Of a DNA stretch of 45,513 nt, positions 34,013-41,976 are shown in pieces. The DNA comes from Methylobacterium sp. WSM2598 (GTDB lineage Bacteria; Pseudomonadota; Alphaproteobacteria; Rhizobiales; Beijerinckiaceae): the NCBI RefSeq assembly GCF_000379105.1, contig NZ_KB900609.1:3531082-3576594 (forward strand). Direction: 5' to 3'. Under the pieces are notes generated by a model. It saw nothing but the letters and a program-made list of their open reading frames with translations. It was not told where the DNA came from and made no database searches. The translations under genes were made by a program, and so were the position numbers. Position 1 is the first letter of the stretch. The number at the start of each line of letters is the position of its first letter.

Positions 34013-34372
34013 ATGCTGAGGTGGCTCACTCCCCTGCTCATCGCCCTGATCCTGACCGCGGCAGGCGGTCCGGCCTGGGCTCACGCCGAACTGGTCACGG
34101 CCAGCCCGCGGGTCGGCAGCACCGTGCCCGTGCCGCCGAGCGAGGTGCGGCTGAGCTTCAGCGAGGGCGTGGAGCCGCACTTCTCCGGCATGGAGGTCAC
34201 GGCGGCGGACGGGCACTCCGTCACGGCTGGTCGCGTCCAGGCGCAAGGCGCGGAGATGCGCGTCGCGCTGGCCCGCGGCCTTCCTCCCGGCACCTACCGG
34301 GTCACATGGCACGTGGTGTCGGTAGATACGCATCGCACCCAGGGAAGCTTCACCTTCGAGATCAGGCCCTGA
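34013..34372 (+). CDS. copC: Periplasmic copper-binding protein CopC
   Basis: A 119-residue protein with a signal peptide ending ...GGPAWA, so the mature protein starts with His (HAELVTASPRVGSTV). This is the N-terminal Cu(II) ligand of CopC. The further ligand region HVVSVDTHRTQGSFTFEI is present at the C-terminus. The Met-rich Cu(I) loop is missing, so it is the Cu(II)-only type. It passes copper to or with CopD, whose gene starts 3 bp later. Confidence 0.93.
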   Translation: MLRWLTPLLIALILTAAGGPAWAHAELVTASPRVGSTVPVPPSEVRLSFSEGVEPHFSGMEVTAADGHSVTAGRVQAQGAEMRVALARGLPPGTYRVTWHVVSVDTHRTQGSFTFEIRP

Positions 34373-34375
34373 CCC

Positions 34376-35224
34376 GTGGACCCGGTTCAGGCTGTGGTGC
34401 CGGCAGCGAGGGCGGTCTACTACGTCGCCCTCGTCATCCTGTTCGGCGCGTCGGTGTTTCCCCTCTACGTCGGCCAAGCCGGTCGGGATGCCCTGTCACG
34501 CGGGCAGGCGGCTGTTCTCTCGGCCGCGGCCCTCGTCGGTCTCCTGGCGTGGTTGTGGGCCTTCGCGGCTTCGCTGGATGATACGGGCGACGTGCTCACG
34601 ACGGTGCAGATCGTCCTGATCGAGAGCGGCTTCCGGGTGGTCTGGCTGGTTCGGCTCGGAACGGCACTCGTGCTGATCCTCGCGGCTCTCGTCCGCCCGA
34701 GCCTCGTCGCCGTTCCTGCGGCGGTGCTGCTGGCCTGCGAAGGTTGGAGCGGACACGCCGCGGCGTGGGGCCCGCTCGGGTCCGTGAGCCTTGCCCTGCA
34801 CGCCCTCTGCGCCGCGCTCTGGCTCGGGGGCCTGATGCCGCTGGCCGAGGTCGTGCGCTCCTCCTATCGGGAAGGCGGCGACCTGCCGGCCGCCGAAAAG
34901 GCGCTGCGTCGGTTCTCGAATGTCGCGATGCTAGCAGTCGCCGGCATCGCCGTGACCGGCGCGATCAACACGTGGCACGTGCTCGGCGCATCGGTGGCCT
35001 TCACCGACGCCTACGTGCACGTCCTCGCGCTCAAGATCGCTCTCGTGGCGCTCATGATCGGGTTAGCGGCACTCAACCGCTTCCGCTTCCTGCCGCAGGT
35101 GCGCGAGGCGAATTCCGCGTTGCTCCTTCGGTCCCTGGTCGGCTCGATCGCGGCCGAGCAGGTCATCGGCCTGCTGGTGCTGCTCGACGTGGGCGTGCTG
35201 GGAACGATGAACCCGCACGGGTGA
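34376..35224 (+). CDS. copD: Copper-resistance/uptake membrane protein CopD
   Basis: A 282-residue inner-membrane protein with about eight hydrophobic segments. Conserved marks are a His in CEGWSGHAAAWG, HALCAALWLGGLMPLAEV, FSNVAMLAVAGIAVTGAINTWHVLG and YVHVLALKIALVALMIGLAALNRFRFLPQ. CopD-type proteins import copper delivered by CopC. The start is GTG 3 bp after the copC stop, so translation is probably coupled. Confidence 0.93.
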   Translation: MDPVQAVVPAARAVYYVALVILFGASVFPLYVGQAGRDALSRGQAAVLSAAALVGLLAWLWAFAASLDDTGDVLTTVQIVLIESGFRVVWLVRLGTALVLILAALVRPSLVAVPAAVLLACEGWSGHAAAWGPLGSVSLALHALCAALWLGGLMPLAEVVRSSYREGGDLPAAEKALRRFSNVAMLAVAGIAVTGAINTWHVLGASVAFTDAYVHVLALKIALVALMIGLAALNRFRFLPQVREANSALLLRSLVGSIAAEQVIGLLVLLDVGVLGTMNPHG

Positions 35225-35366
35225 GGTGATCCGCAACGGCCGGAGGAAGGCGGCGTGGACGGCCTCTCTGGCTTCCAATAAGTGGAGGATCCGAGCTGTG
35301 AGTGCTGCGCAGCCTGAGTCGAGCACATCCGCGTCGCCGGCTTTCCGGTCGAGGTCAGCGTGCGCG

Positions 35367-35403
35367 CGTGCTCCGGCTCGACGTGAATGCGAGCCGGAGC
35401 ACG
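35367..35403. repeat. Perfect 14-bp inverted repeat behind copD
   Basis: Arms CGTGCTCCGGCTCG (35367-35380) and CGAGCCGGAGCACG (35390-35403) have a 9-nt loop. They lie in the 306-bp gap between convergent copD and the hydrolase gene. No T-run follows. It may act as a transcription end for both. The rest of the gap shows no gene. Confidence 0.7.
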
Positions 35404-35530
35404 AGGAGGTCGCGCGCCGGACACGAAAATCACGTTCACGCCACGGCTTTGTGGACTTGCAGATCGCGATCCGCCACCTTCCTCGGCACGATCAAACTCT
35501 TCCTCGCCGAGGCGGCTTGACGCCTGGATG

Positions 35531-36637
35531 TTACCGCGTCGTAGTCCAATCTTTGGTGACCTCCTGCATGAAGTTCCGCACCGTAGCGTTGATGAAGGCG
35601 AGGTCGGCGGGCTTGAAGCCGGGCGAGGCCGCCACATGCCCCTGAACACTCGGGATCGTGAGGTGCCGCCCGTCCGGGATTGCCTGCGCCGCCTCGATGC
35701 CGTTCTCGACCGGGTTGTAGAGGTCGAGCATGCCCGACATCAGCAGCGCCTTCGCCTTGATGCTGCGCAGCGCGCGCAAAGGGTCTCCACCGAAGACCGC
35801 CCGACCCTCTACCTTTGTGTCTCCCACGTTGTGGCGGTCGTAGGCCCAGGTCTGTGCGATCCAGTCGTTCGCGTCGAAGCCGGACTTCACGACCGCGTCC
35901 TCCTGCGCGGTGATCCACGGGACGACGTCCATCGGCTCGGCGAACTGCCGCCGCATCGCTTCGGGCGTGCGGGTGGCGAGCACCTGCAGCACGTCCGCCC
36001 GCATCCGCCAGCCCGCCTCGGGCTGCTTCGTATAACGACCGCCCTGGAAGGCCGGATCGAGCATCAGGGCTTGGCGCGTCGCGTGGTTGACCGCGATGGA
36101 CCACGCCGTCGTGCGGGCCATGGGCGTGAGGGCGACGAGCCCGTCCATCACCTCGGGGTGACTGACGCCCCATTGCAGGACCTGCATCCCGCCCATCGAG
36201 GCACCCGCGACCGCCACGAGGTGCGTGATCCCGAGGTGCTGAAGCAGCCGGTGTTGGCTCTCGACCATGTCGCGGATGCTGAAGTGCGGGAAGTCGGGCC
36301 CGTGCTGGCTCGTGCTCGTGCTTGGTGAGGTGGTCAGCCCGTTGCCGATCGCGTTCGTCTTGATGACGAATAGCCGGTCGGTATCGAGACCCTTGCCCGG
36401 CCCAATCATGAAGTCGATCCGGTGGTGGTTTCCACTGATGGCCGTCACCATCAGGACAGCGTTCGACTTCGCCGCGTTCAGCGTGCCTTCAGTAGTGTAG
36501 GCGATGCTGAAGTCACGGATGACCTCGCCGCTTTCCAGCGGCAGGTCTCCGAGCGCGAGGCGCTGGAGCGGCGTTTCCTCTGCCAAGCCAGCGCCGGGCA
36601 GAGCGAGGAGCACGAGGGCGAACAGGAGCGAGCGCAT
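35531..36637 (-). CDS. Exported alpha/beta hydrolase, homoserine acetyltransferase-like
   Basis: A 368-residue MetX-like alpha/beta hydrolase with a signal peptide (MRSLLFALVLLALPGAGLAEE). The nucleophile elbow GASMGG lies in VAVAGASMGGMQVLQWGVSHPEVMDGLVAL. The acid is in SGMLDLYNPVEN and the His in IPSVQGHVAASPGF. Export is unusual for real MetX, so this is probably a hydrolase of unknown substrate. The start at 36637 follows GAGGTA, and the frame reading further upstream is not coding-like. It is monocistronic in accessory DNA. The 345 bp upstream of it (36638-36982) is AT-richer and holds no gene I can support. Confidence 0.85.
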   Translation of the reverse strand: MRSLLFALVLLALPGAGLAEETPLQRLALGDLPLESGEVIRDFSIAYTTEGTLNAAKSNAVLMVTAISGNHHRIDFMIGPGKGLDTDRLFVIKTNAIGNGLTTSPSTSTSQHGPDFPHFSIRDMVESQHRLLQHLGITHLVAVAGASMGGMQVLQWGVSHPEVMDGLVALTPMARTTAWSIAVNHATRQALMLDPAFQGGRYTKQPEAGWRMRADVLQVLATRTPEAMRRQFAEPMDVVPWITAQEDAVVKSGFDANDWIAQTWAYDRHNVGDTKVEGRAVFGGDPLRALRSIKAKALLMSGMLDLYNPVENGIEAAQAIPDGRHLTIPSVQGHVAASPGFKPADLAFINATVRNFMQEVTKDWTTTR

Positions 36638-36982
36638 TACCTCAGTGCTCCATGTGCCGGTGAGCGAACTGCATCTGACGCTTCCTCCTGTTTTCGCGAA
36701 AAGTGCCGCAGCCGCACGTGCGTCGCAACGGTCAAGTGAGCATGGACGCATGCTCGCGCTCCGGCTAGGTAGCTCGAGCGCGCGAACCTCAGTCATAACT
36801 GATGGCAATCGCCGATGACTCAGTCCAGATAATCCGGACCAACTTCCCACACCAAGGAACGCACGGCTCATCCGTCACCACATCTGAGAATATGACGGAG
36901 CTGCGCTAGAATTATCGGAATACTCCCAGTCGCTCAGGCGAGAGCACCGGATCAAAGCACGGCGTTGAGGGCGAGTGATCGA

Positions 36983-37459
36983 TCAGATCTCACGGCCGAT
37001 AGCTCGGTCAACCGAGTAGGGTCCTCCGCCACGGATCAGGAAGAACAGTGCTGCGATGCCCCACATCAGCGGGTACTCGAAGCCCTTGTCGGTCCAGAAG
37101 AACCCGTTCGGCAAGTGCGCCGAGAACACCGCCACCATCATGAACACGAACACCGCCGCGGCGGCCGGACGGGTCAGCAGGCCAAGTGCCAAAAGCGTGC
37201 CGCCCACGAGCTCGGTCAGCGCCACAAGCCACCCCATGAGTGTCGGGGCTGGAAAGCCCCGGCCGGCGAGGCTGGCGATGAACTTGTCCATACCCGGTCC
37301 ATTGAAGGCCATGAACAGCTTTTGCATCCCGTGCGGGATCAGGCTCGCTCCAACCGTGACCCGCAGAACCAGCCAGGCCACGTCAGAGAGGCGGTCGTAC
37401 AGCCGGCCGAACGCGGGGATGAGGTAGCGGGGACGGTGGACCGTGAAGCTGTCAGACAT
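36983..37459 (-). CDS. DoxX family membrane protein
   Basis: A 158-residue four-helix membrane protein. DoxX marks: WLVLRVTVGASLIPHGMQKLF, MGWLVALTELVGGTLLALGLLTRPAAAAVFVFMMVAVFSAHLPNGFFW and YPLMWGIAALFFLIRGGGPYSVDR. DoxX proteins are linked to quinol oxidation, thiosulfate or oxidative-stress responses; the exact role is unknown. The start at 37459 (MSDSFTVHRP) fits best although no strong ribosome site is seen. A 10-bp inverted repeat lies 70 bp upstream. Confidence 0.85.
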   Translation of the reverse strand: MSDSFTVHRPRYLIPAFGRLYDRLSDVAWLVLRVTVGASLIPHGMQKLFMAFNGPGMDKFIASLAGRGFPAPTLMGWLVALTELVGGTLLALGLLTRPAAAAVFVFMMVAVFSAHLPNGFFWTDKGFEYPLMWGIAALFFLIRGGGPYSVDRAIGREI

Positions 37460-37529
37460 GGTTCGGCCATTGTGCTGGAGCAAGGACGTCTCGCCTGAAG
37501 ACGCCCGGGATAAAGACTGCTGTTGTTTA

Positions 37530-37563
37530 GGGGTGAAGGTGCCTCGTTCCAACCCTTCACCCC
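37530..37563. promoter_or_regulatory. 10-bp inverted repeat upstream of the DoxX gene
   Basis: GGGGTGAAGG (37530-37539) and CCTTCACCCC (37554-37563) form perfect arms with a 14-nt spacer. It is a possible operator or leader hairpin. Confidence 0.4.
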
Positions 37564-37640
37564 TTCACGGTGACCTCAGGTCCCGAGCGCTGTGTCGTGC
37601 GGGCCTCATCGGATGCTGCCGATACAATGGCCATCACCCG

Positions 37641-38673
37641 CTAGGTGTGCAGTCCCGGAGTGTGATGGTGCATCATCGGCGCTGACGCGTTTGGTGGAGG
37701 ATGCACTATGGCAGGAGTTCTTCACGGCAGCGCCCGAACGACGCCGCGTGTTCGAGCCGAGCTCCAAGCGTCGAAAGAAAGTAGCCGCGCCCTTGCCGCC
37801 CAGTACGGCTTGAACCCGAAGACGGTCGCCAAATGGCGCAGGCGGGCGGTGACGACCGATGCGCCGATGGGGCCGAAGAAGCCCAGGAGCACGGTCATGA
37901 CGCCGGCCGAGGAGGCGATCGTGGTCGAGTTCCGGCGGCGGACGCTGCTGCCGCTCGATGATGTCCTGGGCTGCCTGCGCGAGACTATCCCCAGCCTGAG
38001 CCGCTCTGCCCTGCATCGATGCCTGCAACGGCATGGCATCTCCCGCCTCCCGGCAGCCGAGACGGCGCTGACACGCAAACGCTTCAAGACCTACGACATC
38101 GGCTACGTGCATATCGACAGCTGCGAGCTGCGCCATGCCGACGGCAAGCTGATCATGTTCCTGGCCATCGACCGCGTCTCGAAGTTCACCTACGTCGAGT
38201 TCCACGACAGCGCGGGTAAGATGGAAGGATCAGCCTTCCTCAGGAAGGTCGTGGCAGTCTTTCCCTACAAGATACACACGGTCCTGACCGACAATGGCAT
38301 GGCTTTCGCCGACCTGCCGAAGAACAGGACTGGGCCGAGTCGGCGCTTTCTCGGTCCACATATCTTCGATCGCGTCTGTCTCGAGCACGGCATCGAGCAT
38401 CGATTGACCAAGCCCTACCATCCTTGGACGAACGGTCAAGCCGAGCGCATGAACCGGACCATCAAGGATGCGACCGTCAGAGTCTTCCACTATGAAGATC
38501 TGGAGAGCTTGAAGGCACACGTCCTGGCCTTCGTCACAGCCTACAACTTCGCCAAGCATCTCAAGTCGTTGCGCTGGAAGACCCCGTTCCAGAGCATCTG
38601 TCATGCCTGGACCAAAGACCCAGACCGCTTCAAAATCGACCCGCACCACCTCATACCGGGACCATACACCTAG
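37641..38673 (+). mobile_element. Complete IS481-family insertion sequence
   Basis: About 1033 bp, with imperfect terminal inverted repeats: left CTAGGTGTGCAGTCCCGG, right (reverse complement) CTAGGTGTATGGTCCCGG, continuing with weaker similarity. One transposase gene fills it. An inverted second copy begins at 45410. Ends may be off by 1-2 bases because GC/GG precede CTAG. No target-site duplication could be recognised at the flanks. Confidence 0.85.
37708..38673 (+). CDS. IS481-family transposase
   Basis: A 321-residue DDE transposase. The helix-turn-helix N-terminus SSRALAAQYGLNPKTVAKWRRR is at about 25-46. The rve-type catalytic core has DDE residues in YVHIDSCELR, HTVLTDNGMAF and the NGQAERMNRTIKDA segment. 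A C-terminal tail ends ...HHLIPGPYT. The reading frame is intact. Its TAG stop is the last three bases of the right inverted repeat. GGAGG precedes the ATG. Confidence 0.95.
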   Translation: MAGVLHGSARTTPRVRAELQASKESSRALAAQYGLNPKTVAKWRRRAVTTDAPMGPKKPRSTVMTPAEEAIVVEFRRRTLLPLDDVLGCLRETIPSLSRSALHRCLQRHGISRLPAAETALTRKRFKTYDIGYVHIDSCELRHADGKLIMFLAIDRVSKFTYVEFHDSAGKMEGSAFLRKVVAVFPYKIHTVLTDNGMAFADLPKNRTGPSRRFLGPHIFDRVCLEHGIEHRLTKPYHPWTNGQAERMNRTIKDATVRVFHYEDLESLKAHVLAFVTAYNFAKHLKSLRWKTPFQSICHAWTKDPDRFKIDPHHLIPGPYT

Positions 38674-38707
38674 CCGGCCTCTCCGGCTCATTGGTACGCT
38701 CGTTCGC

Positions 38708-39013
38708 CTATTGCGACCGGCGGCTGAATGACACCGCGTAGGCCTGCGCCCGCGCATCGATCAGTGGATCGTCCGACGCCTCGATCCCGTCGGTCAACGC
38801 GTTGGGCATGAGCAGCAGTGCCTTCTCGGCGCTCGCGCTATCAGCCACTACCTTGTTGACCGTCAGAGTGCCAAGATCAACCGTCCTCCGCTCATCCGGC
38901 CAGGGCTTCGTGGCATCGTTCGTAGCGTCGCCCGACTCGGCGAGTTGCACCAGAACTCGGAAGCGCGCTGGTTCTCTGGCCAGGCGGGCGCCGATCTCCT
39001 CCATCAGGCAGTT
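38708..39013 (-). pseudogene. Catalase-family peroxidase, C-terminal fragment
   Basis: About 100 codons read as the end of a heme catalase-like peroxidase (SrpA type): ARFRVLVQLAESGDATNDATKPWPDERRTVDLGTLTVNKVV and LTDGIEASDDPLIDARAQAYAVSFSRR. The heme-binding N-terminal two thirds are missing; at about 39004-39013 it runs into another short frame. The 3' end is intact and lies 34 bp from the IS481 right end. It is inactive as a catalase, although an ATG at 39004 could still start a peptide. Confidence 0.75.
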
Positions 39014-39117
39014 CGAACCGCGTTTGGCGGGTCTGTCACGGCGATCGCCTCGGCCAGGGCGAGCAGGTCGTGCACGGCGGCCTGGTATGCGGCTGCTGGG
39101 GTGGCGGTACTGCTCAT
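39004..39117 (-). pseudogene. Short frame, probably 5' remnant of a small hypothetical gene
   Basis: A 37-residue frame (MSSTATPAAAYQAAVHDLLALAEAIAVTDPPNAVRTA) with good coding character stops abruptly where the catalase fragment begins; TGA and the ATG of that fragment share a base. It looks like the N-terminus of a longer small protein cut by a rearrangement. Function unknown. Confidence 0.45.
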
Positions 39118-39326
39118 CGGGGCTCCTCTCGCCAGCCGGGAATGGTGGCCGCCTGCATGGAGAACGGCCCGGCGGTTTCGACGAACCGGACGCGGTGAGA
39201 CCCTCGGCTTGGTAGCCGAGGAACAGCAGCCTTCTCTTCAGGCAGCGGCTGAGCTGCGCCGGTGGCACCGCGGTTGCGCAACGGTGAGGAGGCCGACGCC
39301 CCTGTCTCGAAACGAGGTAGAAACAC

Positions 39327-39638
39327 ATGCAAGAGCGCCGAAATGCTCCGCGCGATCGGACCTTCCTGGGGGGGAGTATCGCCTTCAACGATCTTACCGT
39401 CGACTGCCTGATCCCGAACAGGTCTCGCGATGGTGCAAAGCTGATCGTGAATGGGACGCTCTTTCTCCCGCGCGAGTTCGATCTCACGTTCAAGCGAGAG
39501 AAGCGGACGTGGCGCGTCCGCCTGACATGGCGACGGCGCGACGAGGCCGGGGTGGCTTTCACGGCGCCCGCGCGCGAACCGCGCATCATCGCCGTCGACG
39601 CAAACGGCTACATCGTTCCGCCTGCAGCCATCGACTGA
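39327..39638 (+). CDS. PilZ-domain protein
   Basis: A 103-residue single-domain protein. The c-di-GMP-binding marks are ERRNAPRDR (RxxxR) at the N-terminus and NRSRDGAKL (N-x-S-x-x-G) about 25 residues later, followed by the beta-barrel LPREFDLTFKREKRTWRVRLTWRRRDEAGVAF. It should sense c-di-GMP, but the target is unknown. It sits alone inside the IS-flanked region. Confidence 0.8.
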   Translation: MQERRNAPRDRTFLGGSIAFNDLTVDCLIPNRSRDGAKLIVNGTLFLPREFDLTFKREKRTWRVRLTWRRRDEAGVAFTAPAREPRIIAVDANGYIVPPAAID

Positions 39639-39646
39639 CAGGTTGG

Positions 39647-39811
39647 TCATGCAGCGTCCCCACCGCGAGCCGCGGCCTCAGTCTCGGCGAGGCTGAGGGC
39701 GCGCAGGGTGGCCGCCGCCACGAAGTCGAGGATGGCGACGCCCTCGGGCGTGTCGGGCACCGTCGCCAGCACCTCCACGTCGGAGGCGGTCGCGCAGATC
39801 CCGAGGCGCAC
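39647..39811 (-). CDS. Short hypothetical ORF, repeated tail family (copy 1)
   Basis: 55 codons from a GTG that overlaps the stop of the ZntB-like gene by one base: VRLGICATASDVEVLATVPDTPEGVAILDFV, then AAATLRALSLAETEAAARGGDAA. Codon use is like real genes. The last 24 residues recur almost unchanged at 41782-41862. It is either a small gene coupled to the transporter or the 3' part of a longer broken gene. Function unknown. Confidence 0.45.
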   Translation of the reverse strand: MRLGICATASDVEVLATVPDTPEGVAILDFVAAATLRALSLAETEAAARGGDAA

Positions 39812-40881
39812 TACTCACGCGGCGCACGAATGCCCAGAACCCGGATGGCGCCATACGCGAGTACGGCTGACAGGAGTGCCAACCCAATCACGATCCAGGA
39901 GCCGTGCTCGTTTTCAGCAAAGGGCAGCCCCTTAGTGTTGATGCCGAATACCCCTGTGATCAGCGTCGGAGGAAGGAACAACGCCGTCAGGATCGACAGG
40001 GTGTAAAGTTGCCGGTTCGACTGCTCCGCCAGGCGCGCCGACAACTCCTCCTGCAGCAGGCGGCTCCGCTCCGCGATCAGGTTCATATCACGGTCGAGGG
40101 CGTCGAGCCGCTGCGCGATCCGGGCGGCCGTCGTGACGGCGAGATCGGGCAGCTGTTCGGTGGTGCCATCCTCCTCCAACCGATGGAACACCGCGCGCAG
40201 ACCGAGCAGTTGCCGGTGCAGGCGCACGGCGTCTCGGCGTATGGGGCCAAGCCGCCGACGGTCGCCCCGCACGCGCTCCTCGAGGATGTGGTCCTCGATC
40301 GCGTCCACCTCGTCCGCGAGGTTGGATCCCGAGGCGGCGATCGAGGCAATCACGTACCCGATTAGTCGCTCGAGCAGGAGGATCGGTGAAGTGAACCGTG
40401 CGCCCTCCGTCGCAGCGGCGCGGGCGGCATCCGGGCTCTCCACCCGTTCACGCCGGCCGCTGACCAGCAGGCGCGGTCCGAGCACGAAGTGCAGCCGGCC
40501 GGTGACCCCATCTGTGCCCGCGTCCGCCTCGCGCTCCTCGTCCCGGGTGAGGTCAGCGACCACACCGCCGATGTAACTGCCCTCGACGGTCACGCGCTGG
40601 TGCTCGTCGGTGCTGAAGACGCAGGTGGCGAGCCGTGGCGGACCGAGTTGCCCGTCCCTGAATATCGCGTCGAGCTGGGCGGTGGTGAGGTCGAAGTGGA
40701 GCCAGAGGAAGCCCTGCCCGAAACCGCCGAGGTCTGAGAGGTCCTCCGGGGGGTCAACGAGGTGACCACGTCCTGCCTCGTCGAAGCGCATGGCCCAGAG
40801 CAGGCCGGCCAGGGGGAACCCTCGTTGGGCTGACGCGGCCGAGCTGGTCTCGGCGCGAGAAGGCGAAGTGGATAGGCTCAT
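39811..40881 (-). CDS. zntB: ZntB/CorA-family metal transporter
   Basis: A 356-residue protein of the CorA superfamily. The N-terminal cytoplasmic domain has GFLWLHFDLTTAQLDAIF and helical arms (DEVDAIEDHIL, LDALDRDMNLIAERSRLLQEELS). Two C-terminal transmembrane helices follow (LYTLSILTALFLPPTLITGVFGINTKGLPF and SWIVIGLALLSAVLAYGAIRV). The pore motif reads GIN instead of GMN, as in ZntB-type zinc transporters. The direction (zinc uptake or efflux) is debated for the family. The start at 40881 has GAGG upstream. The 164 bp to the next gene hold nothing recognisable. Confidence 0.88.
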   Translation of the reverse strand: MSLSTSPSRAETSSAASAQRGFPLAGLLWAMRFDEAGRGHLVDPPEDLSDLGGFGQGFLWLHFDLTTAQLDAIFRDGQLGPPRLATCVFSTDEHQRVTVEGSYIGGVVADLTRDEEREADAGTDGVTGRLHFVLGPRLLVSGRRERVESPDAARAAATEGARFTSPILLLERLIGYVIASIAASGSNLADEVDAIEDHILEERVRGDRRRLGPIRRDAVRLHRQLLGLRAVFHRLEEDGTTEQLPDLAVTTAARIAQRLDALDRDMNLIAERSRLLQEELSARLAEQSNRQLYTLSILTALFLPPTLITGVFGINTKGLPFAENEHGSWIVIGLALLSAVLAYGAIRVLGIRAPRE

Positions 40882-41045
40882 CACAGGTGGCCTCGATCTG
40901 GGGGCCACGATGCCCCTTCCTGCAACGCCGAACGCACCGCACTTCTGCCTCAACTGACGACTCACGAGGCGCGGGGTGAGGCGCACCCGCGGATCCTTCG
41001 GTCGCTTCTTGGCTGGTACAGGCCGGGTGTGCTGACGTATTATGG

Positions 41046-41297
41046 TTAGATGGCCGATGTGTTGACCCTGCCGAACCGCTGCCGAAGCCCGATCACGCGC
41101 CGCGCGCGGTCCCAAATCTCCACGGCGGAGCTGGCGGTGAAGGCGGGCGCCTTGAGCATCGCCTCGACGTCATCCTGTGCGTCTATTTGTTCAACGCCGA
41201 TGATGTGGTCGTCAAGGTCCATCAAGTACGCGCGATAACTAAGCGTAGGAATTTCTTTCTCGTCGCGTGGTCGCGAGCAAGCGCAAAGACATGTCAT
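41046..41297 (-). CDS. Small hypothetical protein
   Basis: An 83-residue soluble protein whose core SYRAYLMDLDDHIIGVEQIDAQDDVEAMLKAPAF and AVEIWDRARRVIGLR resembles short proteins common in Methylobacterium and Bradyrhizobium accessory DNA, from memory of such sequences. The start is uncertain: ATG at 41297 is used, but the conserved part begins about 18 residues later and the upstream residues (MTCLCACSRPRDE) look doubtful. Function unknown. Confidence 0.55.
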   Translation of the reverse strand: MTCLCACSRPRDEKEIPTLSYRAYLMDLDDHIIGVEQIDAQDDVEAMLKAPAFTASSAVEIWDRARRVIGLRQRFGRVNTSAI

Positions 41298-41452
41298 TTG
41301 ATGCCCCGCCTCGTTGGGCGAAAGATCCTGGTCTCCCGCTGCTAGGCTTGACTTCACTCATGTTGGTGTCAAGTAGGATTTTACATTCTCAGTATTTGTC
41401 GCCGTGCAACATAAAAGCAAGCGCTGCCAACTGCGCGGAGCCCGGTCAAGGC

Positions 41453-41785
41453 CTAGTCCGTTGGATCCTGCTGCCCACCGCCGAAGTAGGTCCTTTCCGA
41501 ACTCCCTGCGCTGCTTCCAGCCTGCCAAGTCTGAGGCTTACGTGGGCGGTCCAGTTGCCGCTGAGGCCTTGAAACAATGCTGATCTGGTCGAGGGCTCGG
41601 CGCAAGGTCTCGGGACCGTCCGCCTCGGCGAGAGATAGACCCCGGCGGCGAATAGCAGCCCCGTAGGCGGCTCTGGCGGGTCCGGAATGAGAAAGCTCGG
41701 CAGCCCGCAGGAGGGCGTCCAAGGCCCGCACAGCGGCTTCTACGGGGTTCTGGGGCGGTGTGGGCTGGCGGACGGATCGGCTCAT
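41453..41785 (-). CDS. Hypothetical protein
   Basis: A 110-residue protein (MSRSVRQPTPPQNPVEAAVRALDALLRAAELSHSGPARAAYGAAIRRRGLSLAEADG...) with a helical N-terminal half and a low-complexity Ser/Gly/Arg tail. Its ATG overlaps by four bases (ATGA) the stop of the short tail fragment at 41782, so the two were translationally coupled. No domain recognised. Confidence 0.5.
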   Translation of the reverse strand: MSRSVRQPTPPQNPVEAAVRALDALLRAAELSHSGPARAAYGAAIRRRGLSLAEADGPETLRRALDQISIVSRPQRQLDRPRKPQTWQAGSSAGSSERTYFGGGQQDPTD

Positions 41786-41862
41786 GCGGCGCACCCGCCG
41801 CGGGCCGCGGCGTCCGTCTCGGCGAGGCTGAGGGCGCGCAGGGTGGCAGGGGCCACGAGTGC
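41782..41862 (-). pseudogene. Tail fragment of a repeated small-gene family (copy 2)
   Basis: The 3' end ALVAPATLRALSLAETDAAARGGCAA nearly repeats the end of the ORF at 39647 (about 90 % identity over some 60 bp). Sequence upstream of the shared part is unrelated. It is a truncated paralogue. Confidence 0.55.
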
Positions 41863-41976
41863 GCATGCTGAAGCGTCGCAAGCGGAGCAATAATCGACGC
41901 AATCGCGCTGCAACGGCCCAGCTTTAGAAATCCTCGCCACGAACGGTCGTCGACGACCGCGAAAGGGGACCTGCTC

